From positions 1-64,000 of the forward strand of contig NZ_JAAZQJ010000011.1 in the NCBI RefSeq assembly GCF_012275375.1: a stretch of DNA of 64,000 bases, given 5' to 3'. This document shows positions 56,361 to 64,000 of the stretch, in pieces. The position numbers were made by a program, and so were the translations under genes. The notes beneath the pieces were generated by a model. The model made no database searches. It saw only the letters and a list, made by a program, of their open reading frames with translations, and was not told the origin of the DNA. Position 1 is the first letter of the stretch. Each line of letters opens with the position of its first letter. This DNA comes from Dyella sp. SG609 (GTDB lineage Bacteria > Pseudomonadota > Gammaproteobacteria > Xanthomonadales > Rhodanobacteraceae).

Positions 56361-57452
56361 ATGAGCCAGGACAACGCCATGTCATCGAGCGGCGCGCCCG
56401 CGCCCGCCCCTTCCGCCGCGCCGCGCCGCGGCGGCACCGTCGCCCTTGCCACGCTGCTCGCGCTGGTCGCCCTCGGCGGCGCCGGCTACGTGGGCTGGCG
56501 CCAGTACGTGCAGGAAACCGGCGTACGCGGCGCCACGCAGACCGCCGCGGGACTGGAGACGCGCGTGGCCAACATGGAGCGCGCGCTCGAAGCGATGGAG
56601 AACGAGCGCGGCCTGCTGCGCCAGCGCCTGGGCGACGCCGACCAGGTCAACCGCTCGCTGCGCGAGGAGCTGCTCGGCCAGTCCGAGCGCACGCGCAATC
56701 TCGAAGACGCCGTCGCCAAGCTGTCGGACAAGACCTTGTCCGGCCACGACGGCATGCTGCTGGACGAAACCGAAACCCTGCTGCGCATGGGCAAGGAACG
56801 CTATGCGCTGTTCCACGACGCGCAGGGCGCCGCCGCGGCCTACGCGCTGGCCGACCAGACCCTCGCCGCGGTGAACGACGGCGCCTTCTCCGGCCTGCGC
56901 CAGAGCGTCGGCGCCGAACGCGAAGCGCTGGCCAGGAGCCAGCCGGCCGGCCAGGCCGCCGCGCTCGACGCGCTCATCGGGCTGCGCGCGGCTTCTGCCG
57001 CGTGGCCGCTCAAGCCGCTGGATCATGCCGAGGATGCCGCCGCCGCCGACACCGCATGGGCGCGCGTGCGCCGCTCGCTCGGCGACGTGATCCGCGTACA
57101 GCGCACCAACACCGCGCCGCTGGCCGTGGCCGATGCGCGCTTTGCGCGCGAACTGGTCGGGCTGGACCTGGCGCAGGCGCAGGCCGCGCTGCTGGCTTAT
57201 GACGCCGAGGGCTACGCGGATGCGCTCAAGCGCGCCGACGCCAACCTCGCCGCGCAGTTCGACGTCAACGCAGCACCGGTGCAGCAGGCACGCGCGAAGC
57301 TGGCCGAGCTGCAGCACCAGCTGCCGGTGGTCGCGCCGGTGCAGCTGGGCGCCGCGCTCAACGAGCTGCGCAATCTGCGCGCGGTGCATGCGCTGCGTCC
57401 CGCCGCGGAAACGAAAGCGGAAGCGAAGCCCGAAGCCGGGGCCAGGCCATGA
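56361..57452 (+). CDS. hemX: HemX family membrane protein
   Basis: 363 residues from the ATG at 56361; ATGs at 56352 and 56379 are alternatives with no clear ribosome-binding site. One transmembrane helix (about 25-45) is followed by a coiled coil (about 60-125) and the HemX domain (LDETETLLRMGKERYALFHDAQGA, RTNTAPLAVADARFARELVGLDLAQAQAALL). It is often misnamed a methyltransferase; it probably scaffolds haem enzymes. It overlaps hemY by four bases. Confidence 0.9.
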   Translation: MSQDNAMSSSGAPAPAPSAAPRRGGTVALATLLALVALGGAGYVGWRQYVQETGVRGATQTAAGLETRVANMERALEAMENERGLLRQRLGDADQVNRSLREELLGQSERTRNLEDAVAKLSDKTLSGHDGMLLDETETLLRMGKERYALFHDAQGAAAAYALADQTLAAVNDGAFSGLRQSVGAEREALARSQPAGQAAALDALIGLRAASAAWPLKPLDHAEDAAAADTAWARVRRSLGDVIRVQRTNTAPLAVADARFARELVGLDLAQAQAALLAYDAEGYADALKRADANLAAQFDVNAAPVQQARAKLAELQHQLPVVAPVQLGAALNELRNLRAVHALRPAAETKAEAKPEAGARP

Positions 57453-58708
57453 ACCTGTGGCGCTGGATCCTGCTGCTGGTGGCCGTGGCCGCGGTCGCCG
57501 CGTTCGGCTGGCATTGGGTGGCCGCGGACCCTGGTTATGTGCTCGTGCAATTGCGCGGCTGGCAGGCGGAGATGTCGGTGGTCGCGGCCGTGGTCGCGCT
57601 GCTGGTCATCTGGGGCCTGCTCGGGCTGGCCTGGCGGCTGGCGCGCTGGCCGTTCGGCGCGCTGTCGCGCCGCCATCGCCGGATCAGCCGGCAGCGCCTG
57701 GGCGACGGCCTGGTCGCGCTGATGGAAGGCCGCCACGGCGACGCCGAGCGCGACCTCAACCGCGCCTCCCGCCTGGACAGCCTGCGCGGTCCCGCGCTGC
57801 TCGCCTCGGCGGAAGCGGCGTCGCGCCGCGGCGAACATGGCCGCGCGCTGGAGGCATTGGCCGAGGCCGGCCAGTCCTCGCCGCGCGCGGCGCGCGTGCT
57901 GCGCGCCCGCGTGCTGCGCCGCGACGGCAAGGCCGCCGAAGCGCTGGCGCTGCTGGCGCCTGAGGCCGACGCCGGCACGCTCAGCCCCGGCGGCTGGCGC
58001 GAGCTGGCCATCGCGGCGCTCGACACCGGCGATTTCCGCCGTGCCCGCGAGGCGCTGGAGCCGCTGCAGAAAAGCGGCGCGCTCGGCTCGAAGAATTACG
58101 CCGTGCTGGAAGGCCAGATCCTGTCCGCTTCGCTGCGCGCCGCGCCGGATGGCGCCGCGCTCAACCAGTTGTGGTCGCAGCTGCCGAAGTCGCAGCGCCG
58201 CGCGCCGGCCGCGATCGACGCCTATGCGCGCGCCGCGTCCGGCTTCGGCATGGCGCTGGCGGCGATGGACGAAGTGGAATCCGCGCTGCGCCGCGAATGG
58301 TCGCCGCTGCTGATCGAAACCTATGGCGTGCTGGGCGATGACAGCCTCGACGCGCGCCTGCGCCGCGCCGAAGGCTGGCTCGACACGCATCCGAACGATC
58401 CCTACCTGCTGCTCACCCTGGGCCGCATGTGCGTGCGGCTGAAGCTGTGGAGCAAGGCGCACGCGTACCTGGAGCGCTCGCTCGCGCTCAAGCCCACCGC
58501 CGAAGTGTGGGAAGCGCTGGGCGATGCCTATGCCGGCGAAGGCGACGACGCGCTGGCCAGGCAGTGCTACCGCAACGCGCTGGCGTTCCATCGCGGCGCC
58601 GCGGTGCTGCCGCTGCCGCAGGACAAGCTGCGCGGCCCGCGCCTGGACACGCGTCCGGTGGCGGTGGAAGAGCGCAGCGAACACGGCGTGCCGCGCCTGC
58701 CTCAATAA
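57449..58708 (+). CDS. hemY: HemY family TPR membrane protein
   Basis: 419 residues. Two N-terminal transmembrane helices (about 3-25, 43-63) are followed by TPR-like repeats (GDGLVALMEGRHGDAERDLNRAS, LGRMCVRLKLWSKAHAYLERSLAL). This is the gammaproteobacterial HemY that acts with HemX in haem synthesis, not protoporphyrinogen oxidase. ATGA overlap with hemX shows coupling. Confidence 0.93.
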   Translation: MNLWRWILLLVAVAAVAAFGWHWVAADPGYVLVQLRGWQAEMSVVAAVVALLVIWGLLGLAWRLARWPFGALSRRHRRISRQRLGDGLVALMEGRHGDAERDLNRASRLDSLRGPALLASAEAASRRGEHGRALEALAEAGQSSPRAARVLRARVLRRDGKAAEALALLAPEADAGTLSPGGWRELAIAALDTGDFRRAREALEPLQKSGALGSKNYAVLEGQILSASLRAAPDGAALNQLWSQLPKSQRRAPAAIDAYARAASGFGMALAAMDEVESALRREWSPLLIETYGVLGDDSLDARLRRAEGWLDTHPNDPYLLLTLGRMCVRLKLWSKAHAYLERSLALKPTAEVWEALGDAYAGEGDDALARQCYRNALAFHRGAAVLPLPQDKLRGPRLDTRPVAVEERSEHGVPRLPQ

Positions 58709-58731
58709 GGCGCCGTGGCGGCAAGGCAGGT

Positions 58732-59067
58732 TCAGCCCTTCGACACCGCCCAGGTAAGAAAGCCCGCGTTGACCGTGGTCAAGGTCAGCGCCAGCAGGAA
58801 CAGCACGTCCGACACGCGCTCCAGCCGGTGATTGCGGCTGAGGCTGCGCGTGCGCAGCGCCCAGTACGAAAGCAGGCAGGCGAGCAGGTAGAGGATGGTG
58901 TTGAGCGCCAGCAGGTCGTTGCCGATCAGGTCGATGCGGCGCATCGAGACGGCCACGCGCAGGATGCCGATAACGGTAATGCACACGCCGACCATCGCGG
59001 CCGAGGCGGTGAAGATGTGGACGCAGATATCGTGGTCCAGCGGTTTCGTCTTGGGCGACCAGTTCAT
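58732..59067 (-). CDS. Small integral membrane protein
   Basis: 111 residues with three hydrophobic helices (about 18-40, 50-70, 88-108). MNWSPKTKPLDHDICVHIFTASAAMVGVCITVIGI and LIGNDLLALNTILYLLACLLSYW recur in small conserved membrane proteins of proteobacteria. Function is unknown. It converges on hemY. Confidence 0.75.
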   Translation of the reverse strand: MNWSPKTKPLDHDICVHIFTASAAMVGVCITVIGILRVAVSMRRIDLIGNDLLALNTILYLLACLLSYWALRTRSLSRNHRLERVSDVLFLLALTLTTVNAGFLTWAVSKG

Positions 59068-59147
59068 GGCGGCAGCTTGCGGGTGAGGACATGCTGGAGA
59101 CCGGCGCTCCGCCGCCTCGGTTCGCGGACAGGTTCTTGCGTTCAGCT

Positions 59148-59308
59148 GGGGAAGGGAATCGGGAATAGGGAATAGAGAATCGGTGAAAGCAGGTGACCAC
59201 GAGACTTGTGGCGACCCGCTCTTCCGATTCCCTATTCCCTATTCCCTATTCCCTATTCCCTATTCCCTATTCCCGATTCCCGATTCCCGATTCCCGATTC
59301 CCGATTCC
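59148..59308. repeat. Heptamer array (12 units) with an upstream inverted partner, before uvrD
   Basis: At 59225-59308 there are 12 perfect 7-base units: one CGATTCC, six CTATTCC and five CGATTCC. At 59148-59182 the inverted version GGGAATCGGGAATAGGGAAT lies about 45 bases earlier. The array ends 41 bases before the uvrD start codon, where a core promoter or leader would be. Confidence 0.95.
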
Positions 59309-59349
59309 CGACTCTCTGCCAAGCCGTCCGGGCCGGCTACAATTGCCCG

Positions 59350-61626
59350 ATGGATGTCTCGCATTTGATCGACAAGCTCAATGACGCGCAGCGCGAAGCC
59401 GTCTGTGCGCAACCCGGGCACTATCTGGTGCTGGCCGGCGCGGGTTCCGGCAAGACCCGCGTCCTCACTCATCGCATCGGCTGGCTGACCCAGGTATTGC
59501 AGGTGCCGCCGTGGGCGATCCTGGCGGTGACCTTCACCAACAAGGCCGCGGGCGAAATGCGCGGGCGCCTGGATGCGCTGATCGGCGCCGGCACGCAAGG
59601 CCTCACCGTCGGCACCTTCCACGGCATCGCGCACCGCCTGTTGCGCCGGCACTGGCGCGAGGCGGGGTTGCCGGAAGGTTTCCAGATCCTCGACGCCGAC
59701 GACCAGCAGCGCATCGTCAAGCGCGTGGTCGCGGGGCTGGGCCTGGACGAGGCCAAGTTCCCGCCGCGCCAGGCCACCTGGCAGATCAACAGCTGGAAGG
59801 ACGAAGGCAAGCGGCCAGGCGGCATCGAGCATCGCGACCATCCGGTCACGCGCACCTTCGTGCAGATTTACCAGGCCTACGAAGAAGCCTGCCAGCGCGC
59901 CGGCCTGGTCGACTTCGCCGAGCTGCTGCTGCGCGCGCACGAGCTGTGGCTGAAGAACCCCGCGGTGCTGGAGCATTACCAGCAGCGCTGGCGCTACCTG
60001 CTGATCGACGAATTCCAGGACACCAACACGCTGCAGTACGCGTGGATCCGCGTGCTCGCCGGCAGCGCGGGCCAAGTATTCGTGGTGGGCGACGACGACC
60101 AGGCCATCTACGGCTGGCGCGGCGCCAAGGTGGAGAACGTGCAGCAGTTCCTGCGCGATTTTCCCGGCGCCAAGACCATCAAGCTGGAACAGAACTACCG
60201 CTCCACCTCCACCATCCTCAAGGCCGCCAACGCGGTGATCGCGCGCAATGGCAGCCGTCTCGGCAAGCAGCTGTGGACCGACGGCGAGGACGGCGAGCGC
60301 ATCGCCGTGTATGCCGCGTACAACGAGCAGGACGAGGCGCGCTATGTGGTCGAGCGCATCCGCGAATACATCGCCGAGCATGGCGATGCGCGCGACTGCG
60401 CCATCCTGTATCGGTCAAATGCGCAGTCGCGCAACTTCGAGGAACAGCTGATCCAGCGCGACATCCCGTACCGCGTGTACGGCGGCCTGCGCTTCTTCGA
60501 GCGCGCGGAAATCAAGGATGCGCTGGCTTATCTGCGCCTGTCCGCCAACCGCCACGACGACGCGGCCTTCGAGCGCGCGGTGAACACGCCGCCGCGCGGC
60601 ATCGGCGACCGCACGCTCGACGCGCTGCGCAAGCGCGCGCGCGGCGAAGGCACCTCGCTGTGGGAAGCGGCCTTGAACGAGCTGGCCGGCGGCCGCGAAC
60701 TGGCCGGCCGCGCGAAGAACGCGGTGAAGGCCTTCCTGCAGATGATCGACGAGATGGCGCGCACGTTTAGTGGGGCGGGGAGCGGGGAACGGGGAACAGG
60801 GAACAGCGCGGGCGATACGGGTATGGGTGATAGCGCCCAGGTTCCCCGTTCCCCGTTCCCCGTTCCCTCGCTCGCTCTCTCAGAGCAGATGGAGCACGCC
60901 ATCACCCATACCGGCCTGCGCGACTTCTACGAGAAGGACAGCCGCGGCAATGCCGAATCGCGGGTGGAGAACCTGGACGAGCTGGTCAACGTGGCCAGCC
61001 GTTTCGAACCGACCGCGGAAGATATCGAGGCGGGCCTGAGCGAACTGTCGGCGTTCCTCTCGCATGCGGCGCTGGAAGCCGGCGAAGGGCAGGGCGAATC
61101 CTGGGACGACTGCGTGCAGCTGATGACCCTGCATTCGGCCAAGGGCCTGGAGTTTCCGGTGGTGTTCCTGGTCGGCATGGAAGAGGGCCTGTTCCCCAGC
61201 CAGCGCTCGGTCGAGGACGAAGGGCGCCTGGAAGAAGAGCGCCGCCTGGCCTATGTCGGCATCACCCGTGCGCGCGAGCGGCTGGTGATCACCTATGCCG
61301 AATCGCGCCGCATGCACGGCGTGGAAATGCTGGCGCGCCCGTCGCGCTTCCTGGCCGAGGTACCGCCGGACCTGGTCGACGAAGTGCGCCCGCGCGTGCA
61401 GGTGACGCGGCCGCTGTATGCCGGCCGTTTCGCCGAATCGGCTTCGTCGTCGCTCCAGGAGGATCTGCCGGTGAAGCTCGGACAGCGCGTGAGCCATCCG
61501 AGCTTCGGCGAAGGCGTGGTGGTGAGCGCCGAGGGCAGCGGCGCGCATACGCGGCTGCAGATCAATTTCGAAGGGGCGGGGAGCAAGTGGCTGGTGGCGG
61601 CGTACGCCAACCTGACCCCTTTGTAG
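59350..61626 (+). CDS. uvrD: DNA helicase II UvrD, with an in-frame repeat insertion
   Basis: 758 residues from the ATG at 59350; an upstream extension through the heptamer array is rejected. SF1A motifs: Walker A AGAGSGKT (29-36), TFTNKAAGEM, DEFQDTN, VGDDDQAIYGWRGA, LEQNYRS, TLHSAKGLEF, YVGITRARERL. The C-terminal Tudor-like domain (GQRVSHPSFGEGVVVSAEG) binds RNA polymerase in E. coli. Residues about 475-506 (GSGERGTGNSAGDTG...VPRSPFPVPS) are encoded by a family (b) repeat and replace a short linker in other UvrD proteins. It serves mismatch and nucleotide excision repair. Confidence 0.95.
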   Translation: MDVSHLIDKLNDAQREAVCAQPGHYLVLAGAGSGKTRVLTHRIGWLTQVLQVPPWAILAVTFTNKAAGEMRGRLDALIGAGTQGLTVGTFHGIAHRLLRRHWREAGLPEGFQILDADDQQRIVKRVVAGLGLDEAKFPPRQATWQINSWKDEGKRPGGIEHRDHPVTRTFVQIYQAYEEACQRAGLVDFAELLLRAHELWLKNPAVLEHYQQRWRYLLIDEFQDTNTLQYAWIRVLAGSAGQVFVVGDDDQAIYGWRGAKVENVQQFLRDFPGAKTIKLEQNYRSTSTILKAANAVIARNGSRLGKQLWTDGEDGERIAVYAAYNEQDEARYVVERIREYIAEHGDARDCAILYRSNAQSRNFEEQLIQRDIPYRVYGGLRFFERAEIKDALAYLRLSANRHDDAAFERAVNTPPRGIGDRTLDALRKRARGEGTSLWEAALNELAGGRELAGRAKNAVKAFLQMIDEMARTFSGAGSGERGTGNSAGDTGMGDSAQVPRSPFPVPSLALSEQMEHAITHTGLRDFYEKDSRGNAESRVENLDELVNVASRFEPTAEDIEAGLSELSAFLSHAALEAGEGQGESWDDCVQLMTLHSAKGLEFPVVFLVGMEEGLFPSQRSVEDEGRLEEERRLAYVGITRARERLVITYAESRRMHGVEMLARPSRFLAEVPPDLVDEVRPRVQVTRPLYAGRFAESASSSLQEDLPVKLGQRVSHPSFGEGVVVSAEGSGAHTRLQINFEGAGSKWLVAAYANLTPL
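60773..60867. repeat. Family (b) repeat inside the uvrD coding sequence
   Basis: GGGGAGCGGGGAACGGGGAAC at the left, a 35-base spacer, and GTTCCCCGTTCCCCGTTCCC at the right. It is the same inverted heptamer type found between genes at 45478 and 23739. It keeps the reading frame, encoding about 32 residues of low complexity. Confidence 0.9.
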
Positions 61627-61636
61627 AAGCGCCGGC

Positions 61637-61720
61637 GTAGGTTGGGGTGAGCGCAGCGAACCCCAACGTGGCGTTTGCGTGGCGGTGACGTTGGGGTTCG
61701 CTGCGCTCACCCCAACCTAC
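61637..61720. repeat. Family (a) inverted repeat between uvrD and a DUF3185 gene
   Basis: GTAGGTTGGGGTGAGCGCAG and the inverted copy ending CTCACCCCAACCTAC lie between convergent genes, starting 11 bases after the uvrD stop. Confidence 0.9.
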
Positions 61721-61736
61721 GCCTGGCGTTTTTGCT

Positions 61737-61955
61737 TCAGCCCTTGCGCACGAAGCCGCCGATGGCGAGCAATGCACCGACTACGATGCCGGCAATCCCC
61801 ATCCACGTCGGCACCGCCTTGTCATGCGTCGCGGTGATCTTCGCCGAGCCCAGCTGCACCAGCGTGTCGGTCTGCTGGTAAAAGGCCTGTCCGGCCAGCA
61901 CCCAGATGCCGGCGGCGACCAGGATCAGTCCAAGAACGATCAGTACAGCGCGCAT
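61737..61955 (-). CDS. DUF3185 family membrane protein
   Basis: 72 residues from the ATG at 61955 with AAAGGAG upstream. Two helices (about 3-22, 48-68) flank QQTDTLVQLGSAKITATHDK, as in DUF3185. Function is unknown. Confidence 0.85.
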   Translation of the reverse strand: MRAVLIVLGLILVAAGIWVLAGQAFYQQTDTLVQLGSAKITATHDKAVPTWMGIAGIVVGALLAIGGFVRKG

Positions 61956-62023
61956 GCGGGAACTCCTTTCGACACGGTGCGCCGATCATAGGCGGCCCAC
62001 CGTGAACGCAAAAGACGCCCCGC

Positions 62024-63634
62024 TCAGGCCAGCCGGGCGAACAGCAGACCGTGCGGCGGCAGGCGCAGTTCGCCGCCTTCCAGCGTGCCCTCGGCCAGCC
62101 CATGGCCGCCGATGCGCTCGCCGGCCGCCGGCAGCGCTATCGTCACGGGCGACGGACTGAGATTGAAGGCCGCCAGCACCGTCTGCCCCGCGTGCGTGCG
62201 GGTAAAGGCCAGCACCGGCTCGGGCGCGTCGAGGAAACGGATATCGCCCCAGCGCAGTTCCGCCTGCGCATGCCGCCACTGCATGAAGCCGCGGAAGCCG
62301 TGCAGGGCGGAGGCGGGATCGAGCTCCTGTCGCGACACCGCCAAGGCGCGATGAGCGGCGGGCACCGGCAGCCACGGCGCGCCGCTGCTGAAACCCGCGT
62401 TCGCCGTTTCGTCCCAGGGCATCGGCGTGCGGCAGCCGTCGCGGCCCTTGAAGGTAGGCCAGAAGGTGATGCCGTAGGGGTCCTGCAAGGCTTCGTACGG
62501 AACCTCGGCTTCGGTCAGCGCCAGTTCCTCGCCCTGGTACACGCATACCGAGCCGCGCAGCGAACACACCATCGCGGTGAGCAGGTTGGCCAGGCGCACC
62601 GACGCATCGCCGTTACCCCAGCGACTGAGCACGCGCTCCACGTCGTGATTGGAGATGGCCCAGCACGGCCAGCCTTCCGTCATCTGCGTTTCGAGCTGCT
62701 CCACCGTGCCGCGGATATGCGCCGCGCTGAAATCGTCGGTGAGCAGTTCGAAGCTGTAGCCCATGTGCAGGCGATGGCCGCTGGTGTATTCGGCCATGGT
62801 GGCGAGCGAGTCTTCCGAGGAGATCTCGCCCAGCGCCGCAGCACCGGGATAGCGATCGAGCAAGCCGCGCAGCTCTTCGAGAAACGCGAGGTTCTCCGGC
62901 TGCGTGTTGTTGTAGTAGTGATACTGGAAAGCGTAGGGGTTGTCCGGACTGAAGCCGCGGCCCACGCGCATCGCCTGCGGCTTGGGCGGGTTGTCGCGCA
63001 GCTGGCGGTCGTGGAAGCAGAAGTTGATCGCGTCCAGGCGCAGCCCGTCCACGCCCTTGTCCAGCCAGAACCGCACGTTGTCCAGCACCGCGCGCTGCAC
63101 GTCCGGGTGATGGAAGTTGAGATCCGGCTGCGAGGTCAGGAAGTTGTGCAGGTAGTACTGCCCGCGCCGCGGCTCCCACTGCCAGGCCACGCCGCCGAAC
63201 AGCGACATCCAGTTGTTGGGAGGACTGCCGTCGTCCTTCGCGTCGGCCCACACGTACCAGTCCGCCTTGGCGTTGTCGCGGCTGGCGCGGCTTTCCTTGA
63301 ACCATTCGTGCTGGTCCGAGGTGTGGCTGAGCACCTGGTCGATCATCACTTTCAGGCCCAGCGCATGCGCTTTCGCCAGCAGGCGGTCGAAGTCCTCGAT
63401 GCTGCCGAACAGCGGATCCACCGCGCGGTAGTCGGCGATGTCGTAGCCGAAGTCGGCCATCGGGGAACGGAAGAACGGCGCGATCCAGATCGCGTCTACG
63501 CCTAAGCCCGCGATGTAGTCCAGGCGGTCGACGATGCCGGGCAGGTCGCCCACGCCGTCGCCGTCGGTATCCAGGAAGCTGCGCGGGTAGATCTGGTAGA
63601 TGACGGCTCCGCGCCACCAGGGTGTTTCACTCAT
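62024..63634 (-). CDS. Alpha-glucosidase GH13 (XgtA type, transglucosylating)
   Basis: 536 residues from the ATG at 63634; upstream in-frame sequence is rejected. Catalytic residues fall at D201 (DGLRLDAINF), E270 (ALGEISSE) and D331 (ISNHDVERVL), the same numbers as in the Xanthomonas campestris transglucosylating alpha-glucosidase XgtA (538 residues). The opening WWRGAVIYQIYPRSFLDTDGDGVGDLPGI is typical. No signal peptide is present, so it acts on imported maltooligosaccharides. LacI-type sites lie upstream. Confidence 0.94.
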   Translation of the reverse strand: MSETPWWRGAVIYQIYPRSFLDTDGDGVGDLPGIVDRLDYIAGLGVDAIWIAPFFRSPMADFGYDIADYRAVDPLFGSIEDFDRLLAKAHALGLKVMIDQVLSHTSDQHEWFKESRASRDNAKADWYVWADAKDDGSPPNNWMSLFGGVAWQWEPRRGQYYLHNFLTSQPDLNFHHPDVQRAVLDNVRFWLDKGVDGLRLDAINFCFHDRQLRDNPPKPQAMRVGRGFSPDNPYAFQYHYYNNTQPENLAFLEELRGLLDRYPGAAALGEISSEDSLATMAEYTSGHRLHMGYSFELLTDDFSAAHIRGTVEQLETQMTEGWPCWAISNHDVERVLSRWGNGDASVRLANLLTAMVCSLRGSVCVYQGEELALTEAEVPYEALQDPYGITFWPTFKGRDGCRTPMPWDETANAGFSSGAPWLPVPAAHRALAVSRQELDPASALHGFRGFMQWRHAQAELRWGDIRFLDAPEPVLAFTRTHAGQTVLAAFNLSPSPVTIALPAAGERIGGHGLAEGTLEGGELRLPPHGLLFARLA

Positions 63635-64000
63635 GTCCCGTAATCCCGAGGCTTTTCGCGCACGCGGCGGCAAGGCGGCGTGCAGGTTGCGGGGCAGCTT
63701 AAAGGCAGGCCACGGCGGCAACGGGTTTCATGCATACGTATTCAGGAAACGAGGATTTTGCAGCGCAGCACCATGCGTGCGGCATCTGCGCGGCCTGTGC
63801 GCGGACGTGGCTTGGATCGTGGCAAGTAGCGCCAGGCGCGGCATCGGTCGCAGGGGAAGCAGCGCCGGATGCAGGTGATCCGCAACGGCCGCGCCATCGG
63901 GTTTTTGTCATGAGTGCACAAAAAAACCCCCGCATGAATACGTATGCATAACTGCATCCCCTCCGGAAAGCCGGTCCTACCATGGCCGCCACGTGAAAAC
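63635..64000. promoter_or_regulatory. Upstream region of the alpha-glucosidase with paired LacI-type operators
   Basis: 366 bases with no supported gene. ATGCATACGTATTCA (63730-63744) and its exact reverse complement TGAATACGTATGCAT (63935-63949) have centres about 205 bp apart. Their TG..A.CG.....CA pattern resembles LacI-family operators such as those of MalR. An A-rich run and a CACAAAAAAACC tract lie near the second site. The promoter itself is not identified. Confidence 0.6.

Noticed and set aside
59225-59308. Possible CRISPR array
   Set aside because: The repeat unit is 7 bases with no spacers and no cas genes nearby. It is a simple tandem array.

Overview
The window is GC-rich DNA from a gammaproteobacterium of the Xanthomonadales (Lysobacterales), most likely family Rhodanobacteraceae (Dyella, Rhodanobacter, Frateuria or Luteibacter type). 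This placement is an inference. It rests on the TonB-dependent receptors, a GH13 alpha-glucosidase whose catalytic residues fall at D201/E270/D331, the hemD-hemX-hemY run, ygiB-ygiC, a GTG-started CDP-glucoseen-reductase-like gene, and three dense families of intergenic repeats typical of this order.

Layout. Positions 1-13567 hold a lambda-like phage-tail locus, nearly all on the minus strand. From the control end it reads: a LexA/CI-like S24 repressor (plus strand), a divergent promoter with three evenly spaced operators, a Q-like antiterminator, two tandem palindrome-plus-terminator modules, two holins, a GH24 endolysin, a third module, then tail terminator, tail tube, G and G-T (with a T TTT TTC -1 slip site), a short tape measure, gpM, gpL, gpK, a lipoprotein cargo gene, gpI, gpJ and two small tip genes. 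An IS3-family element cuts in at the left edge. There is no terminase, portal, protease, capsid, integrase or replication gene. The lysis cassette runs straight into the tail genes. This is the gene content and order of an F-type (flexible, non-contractile) tailocin, with CI/Q-like control instead of PrtR/PrtN. I consider this the most interesting system in the window.

Positions 13803-31618 carry a Rep-type helicase, a TonB receptor plus acid phosphatase operon, gltB-gltD (glutamate synthase), a second TonB receptor behind a 14-bp perfect palindrome, a double-domain methylglyoxal synthase, and an NRDE/TANGO2 protein, then YchJ, a DUF938 methyltransferase and a small membrane protein. Positions 31923-47886 carry NnrU, HutD, DinG, a FrnE-like DsbA protein, DUF1993, a Tet-like MFS pump, an EF-hand protein, FolE, an SdhL-type shikimate-dehydrogenase-like enzyme, RmuC, RlmI, YgiC and YgiB. 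Positions 48129-63634 carry a 985-residue LysM protein of unknown role, SrkA, a hotdog thioesterase, an iron-sulfur flavoreductase, a rhodanese-like protein lacking the catalytic cysteine, HemD-HemX-HemY, UvrD, DUF3185 and the alpha-glucosidase.

Between genes lie three repeat families: (a) GTAGGTTGGGGTGAGC inverted repeats, (b) GGGAATAGGGAAT / GGGGAACGGGGAAC arrays, and (c) CCCTCTCCCC..GGGGAGAGGG hairpins. A 302-bp inverted repeat with nested elements lies between dinG and the dsbA-like gene. One family (b) copy sits in frame inside uvrD, and a 12-unit heptamer array sits just upstream of the same gene. No tRNA, rRNA or CRISPR array was seen.
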